64,000 nucleotides of DNA from assembly GCA_039045975.1 (NCBI GenBank), contig JBCCJA010000011.1, forward strand, positions 12,002-76,001, read 5' to 3'. The notes beneath the pieces are model-generated. The model did not search any database, had not been told where the DNA came from, and worked only from the letters and a program-made list of their open reading frames with translations. This document shows positions 53,346 to 61,684 of the stretch, in pieces; position 1 is the stretch's first letter; each line of letters starts with the position of its first letter. Source of the DNA: JBCCJA01 sp039045975. Lineage in GTDB: Bacteria > Planctomycetota > Planctomycetia > Planctomycetales > Planctomycetaceae. Made by a program: the position numbers and the translations under genes.

Positions 53346-54737
53346 TTAAAGCCCTCGTTCGCTGTTGCGTCGGCTTGTAATAACGGCGACCCAGTCAACG
53401 GCCTCTCCGTCGGGCGGCGCGATACGGACCGAACCGTCAGGTTCGGCATTGACCGTGGCCGACCGCTTCGAGCCGGTCCGCACGTCGAAATATTCGACGT
53501 CGATCGGCCCGTCGGCGAGCGTGGCATCGCGGACCGTCACGGCACGACGGGTCGAAATGTAGAGGATTAAGCTCTCGCCCGCCGCGACGCAGGCGGCCGT
53601 TTCGCAGGCCGGGACGTCGTCCTCGGTGACGGCGTCGGGGCGGGGTTTCCACTCGGTCCAGTCGTTGCGTTCGGCGAAGTCGCGGAGATGGCGCATGTCG
53701 TCGGCCCCGGGGCGGTCGAGGGCTTCCCGCCAGCTGCGGGTCGCGGCGAAGCGGCCGTCGGGGCCGCCGTCGTGCATCTGCCAGACCGCGTTGTGGCCGT
53801 AAGTGTGACCGGCCGCGCCCGACAGCACGGCCCGCCAAGCGGCCCGCCGCACCTCGCGGTCGTCGAAGCGTCCGTGCTTCAGATTGAAGCCGCGGGTGAT
53901 GTCCTCGTAGTTCGGCTCGCCGTCGACGACCGGTTTCGCGGGGCTCCGGGCGCGGTTCGTCGCGATCAGGCCGCCGTTGTCGACACAGCGTCCGTGGCCC
54001 GACTGGACCATCATAAAATCGAGCCACTCGTTCGCGAATAGTCGCTCGTGATAAGGCCGGCCGGCCCCGGACGGGTGGTAGGTGATTAGCTGCGAGTCGC
54101 CGACGACCTCTCCGATCCCGGCCGCCATCGCGTCGGTGACCGCCTCGTCGGCGTCGGTCACGATGTCGCGGTCGCCGCCGAGCACCCAGATGACGGGCCG
54201 GTCGCGGTAGCGTGTGGCGATCCAGCGTCCGTACGTGCGGGCGTTATCGGAATTAAAGACCAGGCCGAGCGGGGTCCGTTTATTATTTCGCTTCTGCCAC
54301 GGCGCGACCTGCCAGTGGCTGCCCCAGGTCGGGAGCAGGGCGGTATAGATGCCCCGCTCCGCGGCGGCGTCGATGACGAAGTCGACGTGGTCCCAATAGT
54401 CATTTTCGGGCCCGGGTCGCACGTCGGGCCGGGTCGGGTCGCCGTCGATCAACGGCAGGTGGCCGTACGGATTCGCGACGGTCAGCCCGCCCAATTCCGC
54501 GAGCGCGACGGGCTGCACGACGTTAAACCCCTTCTCGGCCCGGTCGTCGAGATAGGCGATCGCCTCATCGCGGTCGAGCCGATGGAACAATTCCCACGCG
54601 GTGTCGGCGAGGTAAAAGAACGGGGCTCCGTCGGTGGTCTCTAAATATCGACGCGAACCGTCGACCTTCAGGCCGGGGAGATCGGCGGCGGCCGCGACCG
54701 TCGAGCAAAGACACAGCAGCGTCAAAGTCAGACGCAT
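53346..54737 (-). CDS. Secreted DUF4038 (GH140-like) glycoside hydrolase
   Basis: 463 residues from ATG 54737. Signal peptide MRLTLTLLCLCSTVAAAADL. The DUF4038 TIM-barrel domain (about 28-350) shows LADTAWELFHRLDRDEAIAY, RAEKGFNVVQPVALAELGG, IYTALLPTWGSHW, IWVLGGDRD, VDGEPNYEDI (a Glu in the place of a catalytic residue) and AGHTYGHNAVWQMHDGG. A C-terminal beta domain (about 370-460) follows. The nearest described activity is apiosidase of pectin side chains (GH140), but the substrate may be another plant or algal glycan. Starts eight bases after the RNase D stop, on the same strand. Confidence 0.88.
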   Translation of the reverse strand: MRLTLTLLCLCSTVAAAADLPGLKVDGSRRYLETTDGAPFFYLADTAWELFHRLDRDEAIAYLDDRAEKGFNVVQPVALAELGGLTVANPYGHLPLIDGDPTRPDVRPGPENDYWDHVDFVIDAAAERGIYTALLPTWGSHWQVAPWQKRNNKRTPLGLVFNSDNARTYGRWIATRYRDRPVIWVLGGDRDIVTDADEAVTDAMAAGIGEVVGDSQLITYHPSGAGRPYHERLFANEWLDFMMVQSGHGRCVDNGGLIATNRARSPAKPVVDGEPNYEDITRGFNLKHGRFDDREVRRAAWRAVLSGAAGHTYGHNAVWQMHDGGPDGRFAATRSWREALDRPGADDMRHLRDFAERNDWTEWKPRPDAVTEDDVPACETAACVAAGESLILYISTRRAVTVRDATLADGPIDVEYFDVRTGSKRSATVNAEPDGSVRIAPPDGEAVDWVAVITSRRNSERGL

Positions 54738-54745
54738 AAAACCGC

Positions 54746-55936
54746 TCACTCGAAAACCAACGGGTGGTCCGAATCGGGGTCGGCGACGCGGATCGCCAGT
54801 TTGCCGTCCATGACGTCGGTCAGCAGCGTGCCGCAGACCTCGGCCCGCCAGCCGGTGGCGAGCTTCGGGGCCGGGCCGTCTTCTTCGTACAGGTGGTGCC
54901 GCACGAGGTGCCGCAGGTCGGCGTTGGTGCCGACGAGGGTGCGGGCGATCTTCATCTCCGCGCAACGGCTCGCGAGGGCGATGCCGAGGAGTTGGCCGAC
55001 GACCTGTTCGTCGGCGGCGAGGTCGGGGCGGTCCGACTCGGGCGGACGCGGGAGGTCGTCCTTCGGGATCGCGACGGCCTCGGCGATCGCGTCGACCAGG
55101 CCGGCCGGGTCGCGTTTGGCGTCGGTCCGCTGCCAGTCGCGGGTCTGCGTCAGTTCCGCGTCCGACTTCGGCTTCCGCTTCGCGAGATCGATGACGATGT
55201 CGTCGCGGAGGACGCGTCGGGCGGGGCGGTCGAGTGCGGCCGCCTTCGCCTCGCGCCAGTCGGCGATCGCGGTCGCGACGGCGAACTCGCGGCGGCGGAG
55301 CCGGTGCATGCCGGAGATGCGGGCCCAGCTCGGCTTCGCGAGGTCGGCGACGAGGTCGTCGATGTAGGTCTCGAGTTCGTCGAGCACCCAGTCGAGCCGG
55401 CCGAGGTCGGCCAGCGACTGTCGCTGCCGGTCCCAGACCGGCAGCAGGTGCGACGCGTCGTCGAGGGCGTAGTCGATCTGTGAGTCGGTCAGCGGCCGCC
55501 GTCGCCAGTCGGCCCGGGTCTCTTTGCCGCTCGGCCGGACGCCGACCACGCGGCTGACGAGCGACTCGTAACCCAGCGGGTACGATGACGAGCGGAACCC
55601 CTCGGCCAGTTGCACGTCGACCGTGTTCCGCGGCCTCAGGCCGCCCTCTTCGAGACAGAATTTGATCTCGGCCTGTCCGCCGTGGATGACGACGAGCGTG
55701 TCGTCGTCGGCCATGACCTGCCACCAGGGGGTGAGGTCGTCGATCTCGAAGGGGTCGACGCCGACGATTTCGGGCTCGCCGTCGCCGCCGTCGATCGCGA
55801 ACTGCAGCAGGCAGAGCTGCGGGCGGTGCGTGTATTCGGAGACGAACTCGGTGTCGAAGCCGACCCGCCCGGCGGCGACGGCCCGCCCGCAGAGGGCCTC
55901 GAACTCGGACTGGTCGGTGATCAGGCGGTCGGACAT
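54746..55936 (-). CDS. rnd: Ribonuclease D-like 3'-5' exonuclease
   Basis: 396 residues from ATG 55936. Exo I is FDTEF (Asp28, Glu30). Exo II, normally HAGxxD, reads HGGQAE with Glu90 in place of the Asp. Exo III is YALDD with Y-x3-D kept. An HRDC domain (about 210-290: RRREFAVATAIADWREAKAA) follows, and a family C-terminal part ends VADPDSDHPLVFE. It processes tRNA and other RNA 3' ends. The Asp to Glu change could be a lineage feature. Upstream frame (back to 56263) reads through a palindrome and is not used. Confidence 0.9.
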   Translation of the reverse strand: MSDRLITDQSEFEALCGRAVAAGRVGFDTEFVSEYTHRPQLCLLQFAIDGGDGEPEIVGVDPFEIDDLTPWWQVMADDDTLVVIHGGQAEIKFCLEEGGLRPRNTVDVQLAEGFRSSSYPLGYESLVSRVVGVRPSGKETRADWRRRPLTDSQIDYALDDASHLLPVWDRQRQSLADLGRLDWVLDELETYIDDLVADLAKPSWARISGMHRLRRREFAVATAIADWREAKAAALDRPARRVLRDDIVIDLAKRKPKSDAELTQTRDWQRTDAKRDPAGLVDAIAEAVAIPKDDLPRPPESDRPDLAADEQVVGQLLGIALASRCAEMKIARTLVGTNADLRHLVRHHLYEEDGPAPKLATGWRAEVCGTLLTDVMDGKLAIRVADPDSDHPLVFE

Positions 55937-56107
55937 GCGGACGCGTCGTGCGCGAAGGGCCGGGGACGAAGGGGCTTGCGAGCGGAAGAGCCATCGTCGT
56001 GGGGCGGTCACGGGCCCGCAACGCCGACGCTGTTCAGGCTTCGACCGCCCGAGATCGGCTGGGTCTGGCGCGTCCCCCGTGCCGATCTTTTGAAACGGCG
56101 AGTGGTA
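55937..56107. other. Divergent intergenic region rnd / motB, outer part
   Basis: Together with the palindrome below it forms a 283-base gap between divergent genes. No clear promoter could be read. Confidence 0.35.
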
Positions 56108-56175
56108 GGCGTCAGCCCTCCGGTAGGTCGAAAGAGTGGTCCGCCCTCTCGTGGACCCACCGGAGGGCTGACGCC
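56108..56175. repeat. Long inverted repeat, family D
   Basis: Perfect 17-base arms (GGCGTCAGCCCTCCGGT at 56108-56124 and its complement at 56159-56175) with imperfect continuation outward to about 56096 and 56190. It lies 45 bases before motB inside the divergent promoter region. Confidence 0.85.
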
Positions 56176-56219
56176 CGCCGCTCGCCGCTGTTCCCTGTTC
56201 GCCGGCCCCTCTCGATCCC

Positions 56220-56921
56220 ATGGAAGACGACGGCCCGCCCGGCGTGCCCGAATGGGTCGTCACTTACGGCGACATGATGTCGCTGCTGCTGACGTTCTTC
56301 ATCATGCTCGTCTCGCTCAGCGAGGTGGCGGCCGACAAGAAATATCAGCAGGTGCTCGAGGCGCTGCAGCAGTACGCCGGATACGTCGCGGCCCAGCCTT
56401 CGCCGCCTGGTAAGCACTTTCCGCTGAACAGTGCGACGCGGCGGACGAAAAAACTGGGCTCTCACGTCGACGACTCGAAGGCCCGCGGCGGGATCCGGCG
56501 GGAGGCGGTCGAGGGGCTCGACGTCCGTGTCTTCCGGGATCGTGAAGGCGACCCGGTGCCCCACGGGGAACCGCTCTTGTTCGCCGCAGGCTCGGTCGAC
56601 CTGTTGCCGCTGACGACGCCGCGGCTGGCCGACATCGTCACCGAGGTCGCCGGCAAGCCCCACAAGCTGCAGGTCGTCGCGAACTACCCGGCCTCGGAAG
56701 ACGGGACGCTGCCCGAGGAGGCGATCCGTCTCGCGTACGAGCGGGCCCGCCGCGTCGCGTTGATGATGGAGGCGGCCGGCATCGCCCACGTGAGATTGCG
56801 AATCGTGACGCGGGCGATCACGGCGGAACGTGCCGCCCGCTCGACCGTGCCGCCCGACAGCGTCGAGGTCGTCAGCCTCGACGTCACGGCGGCCGACCTG
56901 CAGGGCCCGCGGATCGAGTAG
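56220..56921 (+). CDS. MotB-like flagellar motor / OmpA family protein
   Basis: 233 residues. The N-terminus has PEWVVTYGDMMSLLLTFFIM with Asp18 in the position of the proton-carrying MotB aspartate. A plug-like segment follows (EVAADKKYQQVLEALQQYAG). The C-terminal OmpA/MotB peptidoglycan-binding domain (about 100-215) is present but poorly conserved (FAAGSVDLLPLTTPRL, ERARRVALMMEAAGI). No motA is adjacent; a stand-alone stator B subunit is unusual. Start ATG 56220. Confidence 0.85.
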   Translation: MEDDGPPGVPEWVVTYGDMMSLLLTFFIMLVSLSEVAADKKYQQVLEALQQYAGYVAAQPSPPGKHFPLNSATRRTKKLGSHVDDSKARGGIRREAVEGLDVRVFRDREGDPVPHGEPLLFAAGSVDLLPLTTPRLADIVTEVAGKPHKLQVVANYPASEDGTLPEEAIRLAYERARRVALMMEAAGIAHVRLRIVTRAITAERAARSTVPPDSVEVVSLDVTAADLQGPRIE

Positions 56922-56953
56922 GTGCGCGGGTCAGGCCGGCCGGCCCGTCGGGC

Positions 56954-58288
56954 TCAGCCTTCAGGCTCTTCGAGCCTCACCAGCAGCCACGTCTGCGTCG
57001 TGACGTCGCCGAAATGGACGAGGGCGGTCGATTCGTCCTTGGAGAGGTTGCCGAGCGTCGTCTCCATGACGATGTCGGTGTTCTCGCCGTCGGCGAACGT
57101 GAACGCGGCACGCTGCGTCTGTTGGTCGACGGTGCCTTCGATCGGGCGGGTCGAGTCGGTCAGCTCGTTGTAGAACGTGCCGGCGATGACGCCCTCTTTG
57201 CTGATCGCGAGCTGTAGATACCGGTGCGACGTGCCCGACTCTTCGACCGCGATCGCGAACACGCCGAGCGGGAGCCACTCGACGTCTTCGGCCGGGGGCT
57301 CTTCGGGGGCGGCCGCGGCGATGCCCGCCGCCTGCTCGTAGTACTCGCCGGCCGACACCGGTGAGCCCGACACGTAAACCGTATCGCCTTCGTAATAGAC
57401 GTCCCCTCCCGTCCCGTAGCTGCAATAGGCCGGAGTCGCCCAATAGCCGGTGGATGCCCAAGGCAGCCAAGCCGTCATCGCGGTGAAGGAGGCCGCGCCC
57501 CACCAGTAGCCGGCCGGCCGGTTGACCCAGCCGCGGTGCCAGCCCCAGCCGCGACCGATGTTCACGTCGCCGCCGATGCCGATGTTGACGTTGTTCCCGA
57601 TGTGATTTTGCCACCAGTCGCGGTCGAACGAAGGCCGGTCGGGCCGACCGGGACGTGCCGGGAGCGTCGACGGCCGCTCGAAGTCATTCCGGATTCGGTC
57701 GGCCAGATCGCCTCGCGACGGGCGCTCCGCTCCGGGCCGTGTCCCAGGCCGCGTATCTCCGACACGATCCCGCAGAGAATTGCCGAAATCGGGCCTTGCG
57801 CCCGGACGGGTGCTCCCGACCCGGTCGCGGATCGAATTGCCGAAGTCGGGCCGGTTTCCGGTGCCGACGCCCGGTCGGCTGCCGGTCCCGATGCCGGGCC
57901 GGTTTCCAGCGCCGACGCTCGGCCGGCTGCCCGTCCCGATGCCCGGGCGAGTGTTTCCCCCGCCGACCGAAGGCCGGTTGCCCGAGCCGATGCCCGGACG
58001 GGTACCGCCGCCGCCGATCGAGGGCCGACTTCCGCCGCCGACGCCCGGTCGTCCGCCCGACCCGATGCTCGGGCGGGGCGCGGGCCGACTCAGCGACGGG
58101 CTGCGGCTGATTCCGCCGCCGACCCGGCCCATCGACGGACGGGCGCCGCCTCCACCGATACGGGCTCCACCCCCACCGACGCGGCCGCCGCCTCGCAGGC
58201 CGCCCCGTGCGAACGCCTCGGCCGGCATCGTGCCCGCGATCAAGCACGCGATCAGCAACAGATTCAGCCACGACTTCGTCGCACGCAT
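56954..58288 (-). CDS. Gly/Arg/Pro-rich surface protein ('mu-protocadherin'-like)
   Basis: 444 residues. Signal peptide (about 1-27) ending AEAFARGG. Residues 28-210 are Gly-Arg-Ser-Pro repeats of the form (S/T)RPGIG(T/S)G(S/N)RP-SVG, later RPDFGNSLRDRVGDTRPG. A Trp/Gly-rich segment follows (WHRGWVNRPAGYWWGAASF, about 250-300). The C-terminal domain (about 330-444) is beta-rich: WLPLGVFAIAVEE, YLQLAISKEGVIAGTFYNEL, TRPIEGTVDQQTQRAAF, TWLLVRLEE. This layout matches planctomycete proteins often labelled mu-protocadherin; probably cell-wall associated. Function unknown. Confidence 0.82.
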   Translation of the reverse strand: MRATKSWLNLLLIACLIAGTMPAEAFARGGLRGGGRVGGGGARIGGGGARPSMGRVGGGISRSPSLSRPAPRPSIGSGGRPGVGGGSRPSIGGGGTRPGIGSGNRPSVGGGNTRPGIGTGSRPSVGAGNRPGIGTGSRPGVGTGNRPDFGNSIRDRVGSTRPGARPDFGNSLRDRVGDTRPGTRPGAERPSRGDLADRIRNDFERPSTLPARPGRPDRPSFDRDWWQNHIGNNVNIGIGGDVNIGRGWGWHRGWVNRPAGYWWGAASFTAMTAWLPWASTGYWATPAYCSYGTGGDVYYEGDTVYVSGSPVSAGEYYEQAAGIAAAAPEEPPAEDVEWLPLGVFAIAVEESGTSHRYLQLAISKEGVIAGTFYNELTDSTRPIEGTVDQQTQRAAFTFADGENTDIVMETTLGNLSKDESTALVHFGDVTTQTWLLVRLEEPEG

Positions 58289-58342
58289 CGCTACCGCCCC
58301 CGGAGAATACCGTGGATTTAAGAGCTCTCCCGTCCGCCGTTC

Positions 58343-59224
58343 TCAGTCGTCCGCCCCGACCCGCGCGACGACGACCGGCCCGACCGGCGGTGCCGGGATC
58401 CCGTCGATCTCGCGTTCGGTCGAGACCCATTCGTACCGCGACCCGTCGAGCGGCGTGATCAGGTTCACGGCACTCGCGAGCGACCCGTCGGCTTGCGTCT
58501 GCACCGACGTCACGACCCAGCGTCCGCCGTCGTCCCGCCAGGTTCCCTCGGAGATCCCGCCGGCCGAGTCGAACAGCCACGAGCGGATCTGACCGCGTCG
58601 CGCGTCCCACGCGATGATCTGCGTCCCTTCCAGCGTCAACGCGTCGGCCTCGACGACGCGGAACTTCCGCAACAGCGAGTGCCGGTTCTTCGACCAGTTG
58701 CAGGTCATCGAGATCTCGAACCCGTCCCCGGCGTCGACCCAACTGCCGATCAGGAACTCGAGCGGTTCCAACGCGACGCGGTGTTCCCCGCCGGCGTCGG
58801 CGGCGAACTCCTGGACCTTGTCGACCTTCCAGCCCTCAGGGGTCCACACGTGCGTCGCCCGGTAGGCGAGCGGGCGGGCCTCTTCGCCGGTCACGAAGCG
58901 GGCGTTGCCTTCCTCGACCATCACGCTCGGTGCAATCCGGCGGACGAGTTCGACGTCGATCTCCAGCCGGACCGGGACTTCGCCAGCAAACAGTTCGGCA
59001 TAGCCGGCCTCGATCGCCTCGCGGCCGACGACGAGTTCCCCGTCGGGGCCCTGATACGTCCCCCGTTCCGACCAAAAAGCCGCCGCCGCCGCCGCGTCCC
59101 CGGCGTTGAACGCGGCGACATAAGCGTCGGCGTTCGCCCGCATGTCGGCGAGATCGTCGGCCGTCGCGACCGACTGCAGAGCAAAAACGAGTATCGCCGG
59201 CCCGGCCAATCGAGACAGAAACAT
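58343..59224 (-). CDS. Secreted SnoaL-like/DUF4440 (SgcJ/EcaC) fold protein
   Basis: 293 residues from ATG 59224; ATG 59248 is an alternative. Signal peptide MFLSRLAGPAILVFALQSVA. An NTF2-like domain (about 24-145) shows MRANADAYVAAFNAGDAAAA, WSERGTYQGPDGELVVGREA and YRATHVWTPEGWKVDKVQE. A second beta domain (about 160-285) contains LEFLIGSWVDAGDGFEIS and GTQIIAWDARRGQIRSW, typical of two-domain planctomycete proteins. Ligand unknown. Possibly independent of the neighbouring Gly-rich protein (54 bases apart, same strand). Confidence 0.85.
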   Translation of the reverse strand: MFLSRLAGPAILVFALQSVATADDLADMRANADAYVAAFNAGDAAAAAAFWSERGTYQGPDGELVVGREAIEAGYAELFAGEVPVRLEIDVELVRRIAPSVMVEEGNARFVTGEEARPLAYRATHVWTPEGWKVDKVQEFAADAGGEHRVALEPLEFLIGSWVDAGDGFEISMTCNWSKNRHSLLRKFRVVEADALTLEGTQIIAWDARRGQIRSWLFDSAGGISEGTWRDDGGRWVVTSVQTQADGSLASAVNLITPLDGSRYEWVSTEREIDGIPAPPVGPVVVARVGADD

Positions 59225-59379
59225 CGGCTTCCGATCTTCAAAATTCATGTCGACATCGAGCATACAGCTCGGCGCACCCCGATCGACATGAATTCCGTCT
59301 CGCGTTCCGACATCGGGACGGCGCACGAAAAAAGCCGCGGTGCATGCACCGCGGCTTTCGATTCGGACGTCGCCCGGCG

Positions 59380-59751
59380 TCAGGCCGAAAAGCTGCTGCC
59401 GCAGCCGCAGCTCTTGACCGCGTTCGGGTTATCGAACGTGAAGCCGCGGCGGTCGACGCCGGAGTAGAAATCGACCGTCGTGCCGTCGAGGTACAGGGCG
59501 CTCTTCTTGTCGACGGCGACCGTCACGCCGTGCTGATCGCCGACGAAGTCTTTCGTCGAGTCGGCCGCGTCGGCGTCTTCGAAACCGAGGCTGTACTGGA
59601 AGCCGCTGCAGCCCCCGCCGGCGACGCCGATCCGGAGCATCTGGCCTTCGATCAGGCCCTGCTCCTCCATCACCCGTTTGATCTCGGCGGCGGCGGACTC
59701 GGTGATGGTGACGGCTTTCGTGGCGGCGTTCGGGACGGCGGCGGTCGACAT
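59380..59751 (-). CDS. A-type iron-sulfur carrier (IscA/ErpA/SufA family)
   Basis: 123 residues from ATG 59751 with AGAGGA upstream. It delivers Fe-S clusters to apo-enzymes. The three cluster cysteines are in place: Cys48 in GVAGGGCSGFQY and Cys115/Cys117 in the C-terminal SCGCGSSF. ITESAAAEIKRVMEEQG and FDNPNAVKSCGCG are diagnostic. Divergent from the HD nuclease gene over about 90 bases. Which subfamily (ErpA or SufA) cannot be settled. Confidence 0.95.
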   Translation of the reverse strand: MSTAAVPNAATKAVTITESAAAEIKRVMEEQGLIEGQMLRIGVAGGGCSGFQYSLGFEDADAADSTKDFVGDQHGVTVAVDKKSALYLDGTTVDFYSGVDRRGFTFDNPNAVKSCGCGSSFSA

Positions 59752-59840
59752 CGGAATCCTCTTTCGGGAAATCGGCCCGGCGGGCCGCTGGACGTACGGG
59801 AAGGCTCGTTTCCGGCAAGCCCGGTCGGAAAAGAGTATAG

Positions 59841-60935
59841 GTGTTGTCACGGCGAGGAAAGACCGCCGTTTTGGGATCAAATCGGCAGACCGCCCGCGTG
59901 CTCTTCCCCGAATCTCCAACGACGCGGCTCGCAGACCTCGCTCCGGGCGAGGAGGGCGACTGTTTCGTCCTGCTCGCGGCCCGCGACAAGGCGAGCACCC
60001 GCGACGGAAAGCCTTTCTACAGAACGACTTTCAAAGACAAGCGGCGGTCGGTTACGGCGATGATCTGGGCCGACTCGGCCTACTTCCCCGCCTGCGACGG
60101 CGAATGGAAGCCGGGCGACTTTTTCCGCGTCGTCTGCCGCTACGAGGAGACGAAATACGGCCCGCAGATCGAACTGAAGTCGCTCCGACCGGTCGTCGAC
60201 GGGGACCGTGCCGAAGGTTTCGACCCGCTCGCGTTCACCGCCTCGACCCGCTTCGACCCTGCGGAAATGTTCGCCGAACTGCGGGAATTGGTCGCGACGA
60301 AGATCGAATCCGGGCCGCTGCGGGCCCTGACGGTCGAAATTCTCGACGAGTTCGCGGACGACCTGCGGTCGTTCCCGGCGGCCTCCCGCAATCACCACGC
60401 GTTCTCCGGCGGTTTCGTCGAGCACGTGCTCTCGGTGACGAAGACGGCCGTCTTTCTGGCCGAGAAGTACGCCGCCCTCTACCCGGACATGAACCCGCCG
60501 CTGTCGACCGACCTCGTCGTCGCGGGCGCCGTGCTGCACGACATCGGCAAGCTGATCGAACTCCGCCCGACCGCCGCCGGGGCCGAGTACACCGCCCCCG
60601 GCCGGCTCGTCGGCCACATCCTCCTCGGCCGCGACCTCGTGCGGGACCGCGGTCTGAAGACCGATGGCCTCGACGCCGAGACGCTGCTGCGTCTGGAACA
60701 CGTCGTTGTCAGCCACCAGGGCAAGCCGGAATGGGGCAGCCCGGTCGAGCCGACCACGCCCGAGGCCCTGCTCGTCCACTACGCCGACGACATCGACGCG
60801 AAGTTCGAGATGGTCGCCGGGGCCCTCACGCCTGGCGACGGCGGCGAGACGAAAGGGCCGACGACGCCGGGCGAAGAATTCACCGGCCGCGACAACGCCC
60901 TGCGGCGGGCGATCTTCCGGGGGCTGGCGGAGTGA
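59841..60935 (+). CDS. HD-domain 3'-5' exoribonuclease, YhaM-like
   Basis: 364 residues if it starts at GTG 59841; GTG 59898 is an alternative start closer to the conserved part. N-terminal OB-fold (about 35-130: DCFVLLAARDKASTRDGKPF, AMIWADSAYF) and HD phosphohydrolase domain (about 155-340) with HHAFSGGFVEHVLSVTKTA, the metal pair VLHDIGKL, GHILLGRDLV and LEHVVVSHQGKPEWGSPVEP, then HYADDIDAK. This matches YhaM, which trims RNA 3' ends. Its TGA overlaps the GTG start of dapF (GTGA), so both genes are translationally coupled. Confidence 0.88.
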   Translation: MLSRRGKTAVLGSNRQTARVLFPESPTTRLADLAPGEEGDCFVLLAARDKASTRDGKPFYRTTFKDKRRSVTAMIWADSAYFPACDGEWKPGDFFRVVCRYEETKYGPQIELKSLRPVVDGDRAEGFDPLAFTASTRFDPAEMFAELRELVATKIESGPLRALTVEILDEFADDLRSFPAASRNHHAFSGGFVEHVLSVTKTAVFLAEKYAALYPDMNPPLSTDLVVAGAVLHDIGKLIELRPTAAGAEYTAPGRLVGHILLGRDLVRDRGLKTDGLDAETLLRLEHVVVSHQGKPEWGSPVEPTTPEALLVHYADDIDAKFEMVAGALTPGDGGETKGPTTPGEEFTGRDNALRRAIFRGLAE

Positions 60936-61684
60936 CGACGCGGCCGAAGGTCTGGTCGGCCGCGGGCAATCGTTTTTTAATTCGTGAAGCGGGCGAGCCG
61001 GGCGGCCCGCCCGTGACGGCCGACGGCCTGATTGAGGTTTCGCCGTCGGCAACGGCCGATGCGTCGGTCACGTTTAAGAACGCCGACGGCTCCGCCGCCG
61101 AGGTCTCCGGTAACGGGCTCCGTTGCGTCGCGGCCTATCTCTACGAGGCGGGCCGTATCGTCGGACCGGAAGTCGCGATCGCGACGCCGGCGGGCGTCCG
61201 AAAAGTTCGTATCGACATCGTCGATAACCGCGTCGTCTCGGCGACTGTATCGATGGGTGTTCCGTCGGTCGCCGCTTCGGACCGCGAACTGACCGTGGCG
61301 AAGGCCCGCACGAAAGTCCGCCCGGTCTCGGTCGGCAATCCGCACGCGGTGCTCTTCTGGCGTGACCTGCCGGGCGAGAAACGTTTAATCGAAGACGGCC
61401 GCGTGATCGCGACGCACCCTGGGTTCCCAGAGGGGGCCAACGTTCAATTCGTCCGCGTCGTCGCTTGGGACCGCGTGCGGGCCGTCGTCTACGAACGGGG
61501 CGTCGGCCCGACCGCATCGTGTGGCAGCGGTGCGTGCGCGGTCGTCGCCGCCGGCGTCATCACCGGCCGCCTCGACCGCCGGACGACGGTCTCTTACCCG
61601 GGCGGTGACCTGCTCGTCGAATGGCCGGTCGAGGACGCCGAAATCTTATTAACGGGCCCGGTCGACCCGCCCGTCACGACGTGA
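60932..61684 (+). CDS. dapF: Diaminopimelate epimerase-like protein with Cys to Ser at one catalytic position
   Basis: 250 residues from GTG 60932. DapF interconverts LL- and meso-diaminopimelate with two catalytic cysteines. The second is kept (Cys197 in TASCGSGAC), but the first, in the motif NxDGSxAxxCGNGxRC, reads NADGSAAEVSGNGLRC with Ser59. Substrate ligands are otherwise present: Asn13 (AAGNRF), Asn50, Asn136 (VGNPHAV), Asn170 (EGANVQF), Glu188-Arg189 (YERGVG). The N-terminal 'GLGNDF' is degenerate (AAGNRF). The enzyme is shorter than usual (about 274). Activity may be reduced or altered. Coupled to the HD nuclease gene; the end overlaps the convergent membrane protein gene by 11 bases. 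Confidence 0.85.
   Translation: MTTRPKVWSAAGNRFLIREAGEPGGPPVTADGLIEVSPSATADASVTFKNADGSAAEVSGNGLRCVAAYLYEAGRIVGPEVAIATPAGVRKVRIDIVDNRVVSATVSMGVPSVAASDRELTVAKARTKVRPVSVGNPHAVLFWRDLPGEKRLIEDGRVIATHPGFPEGANVQFVRVVAWDRVRAVVYERGVGPTASCGSGACAVVAAGVITGRLDRRTTVSYPGGDLLVEWPVEDAEILLTGPVDPPVTT

Noticed and set aside
54738..56021. Upstream extension of the DUF4038 gene to an 891-codon frame
   Set aside because: The extra part lies within the RNase D gene in another frame and is Arg/Pro-rich; a signal peptide starts at 54737.
57650..58200. Tandem DNA repeats as a mobile or CRISPR-like element
   Set aside because: The repeats encode the Gly/Arg/Pro-rich part of the surface protein and are imperfect at DNA level.
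59678..60931. Upstream extension of the dapF frame
   Set aside because: Runs through the HD nuclease gene in another frame and the antisense of the Fe-S carrier gene.
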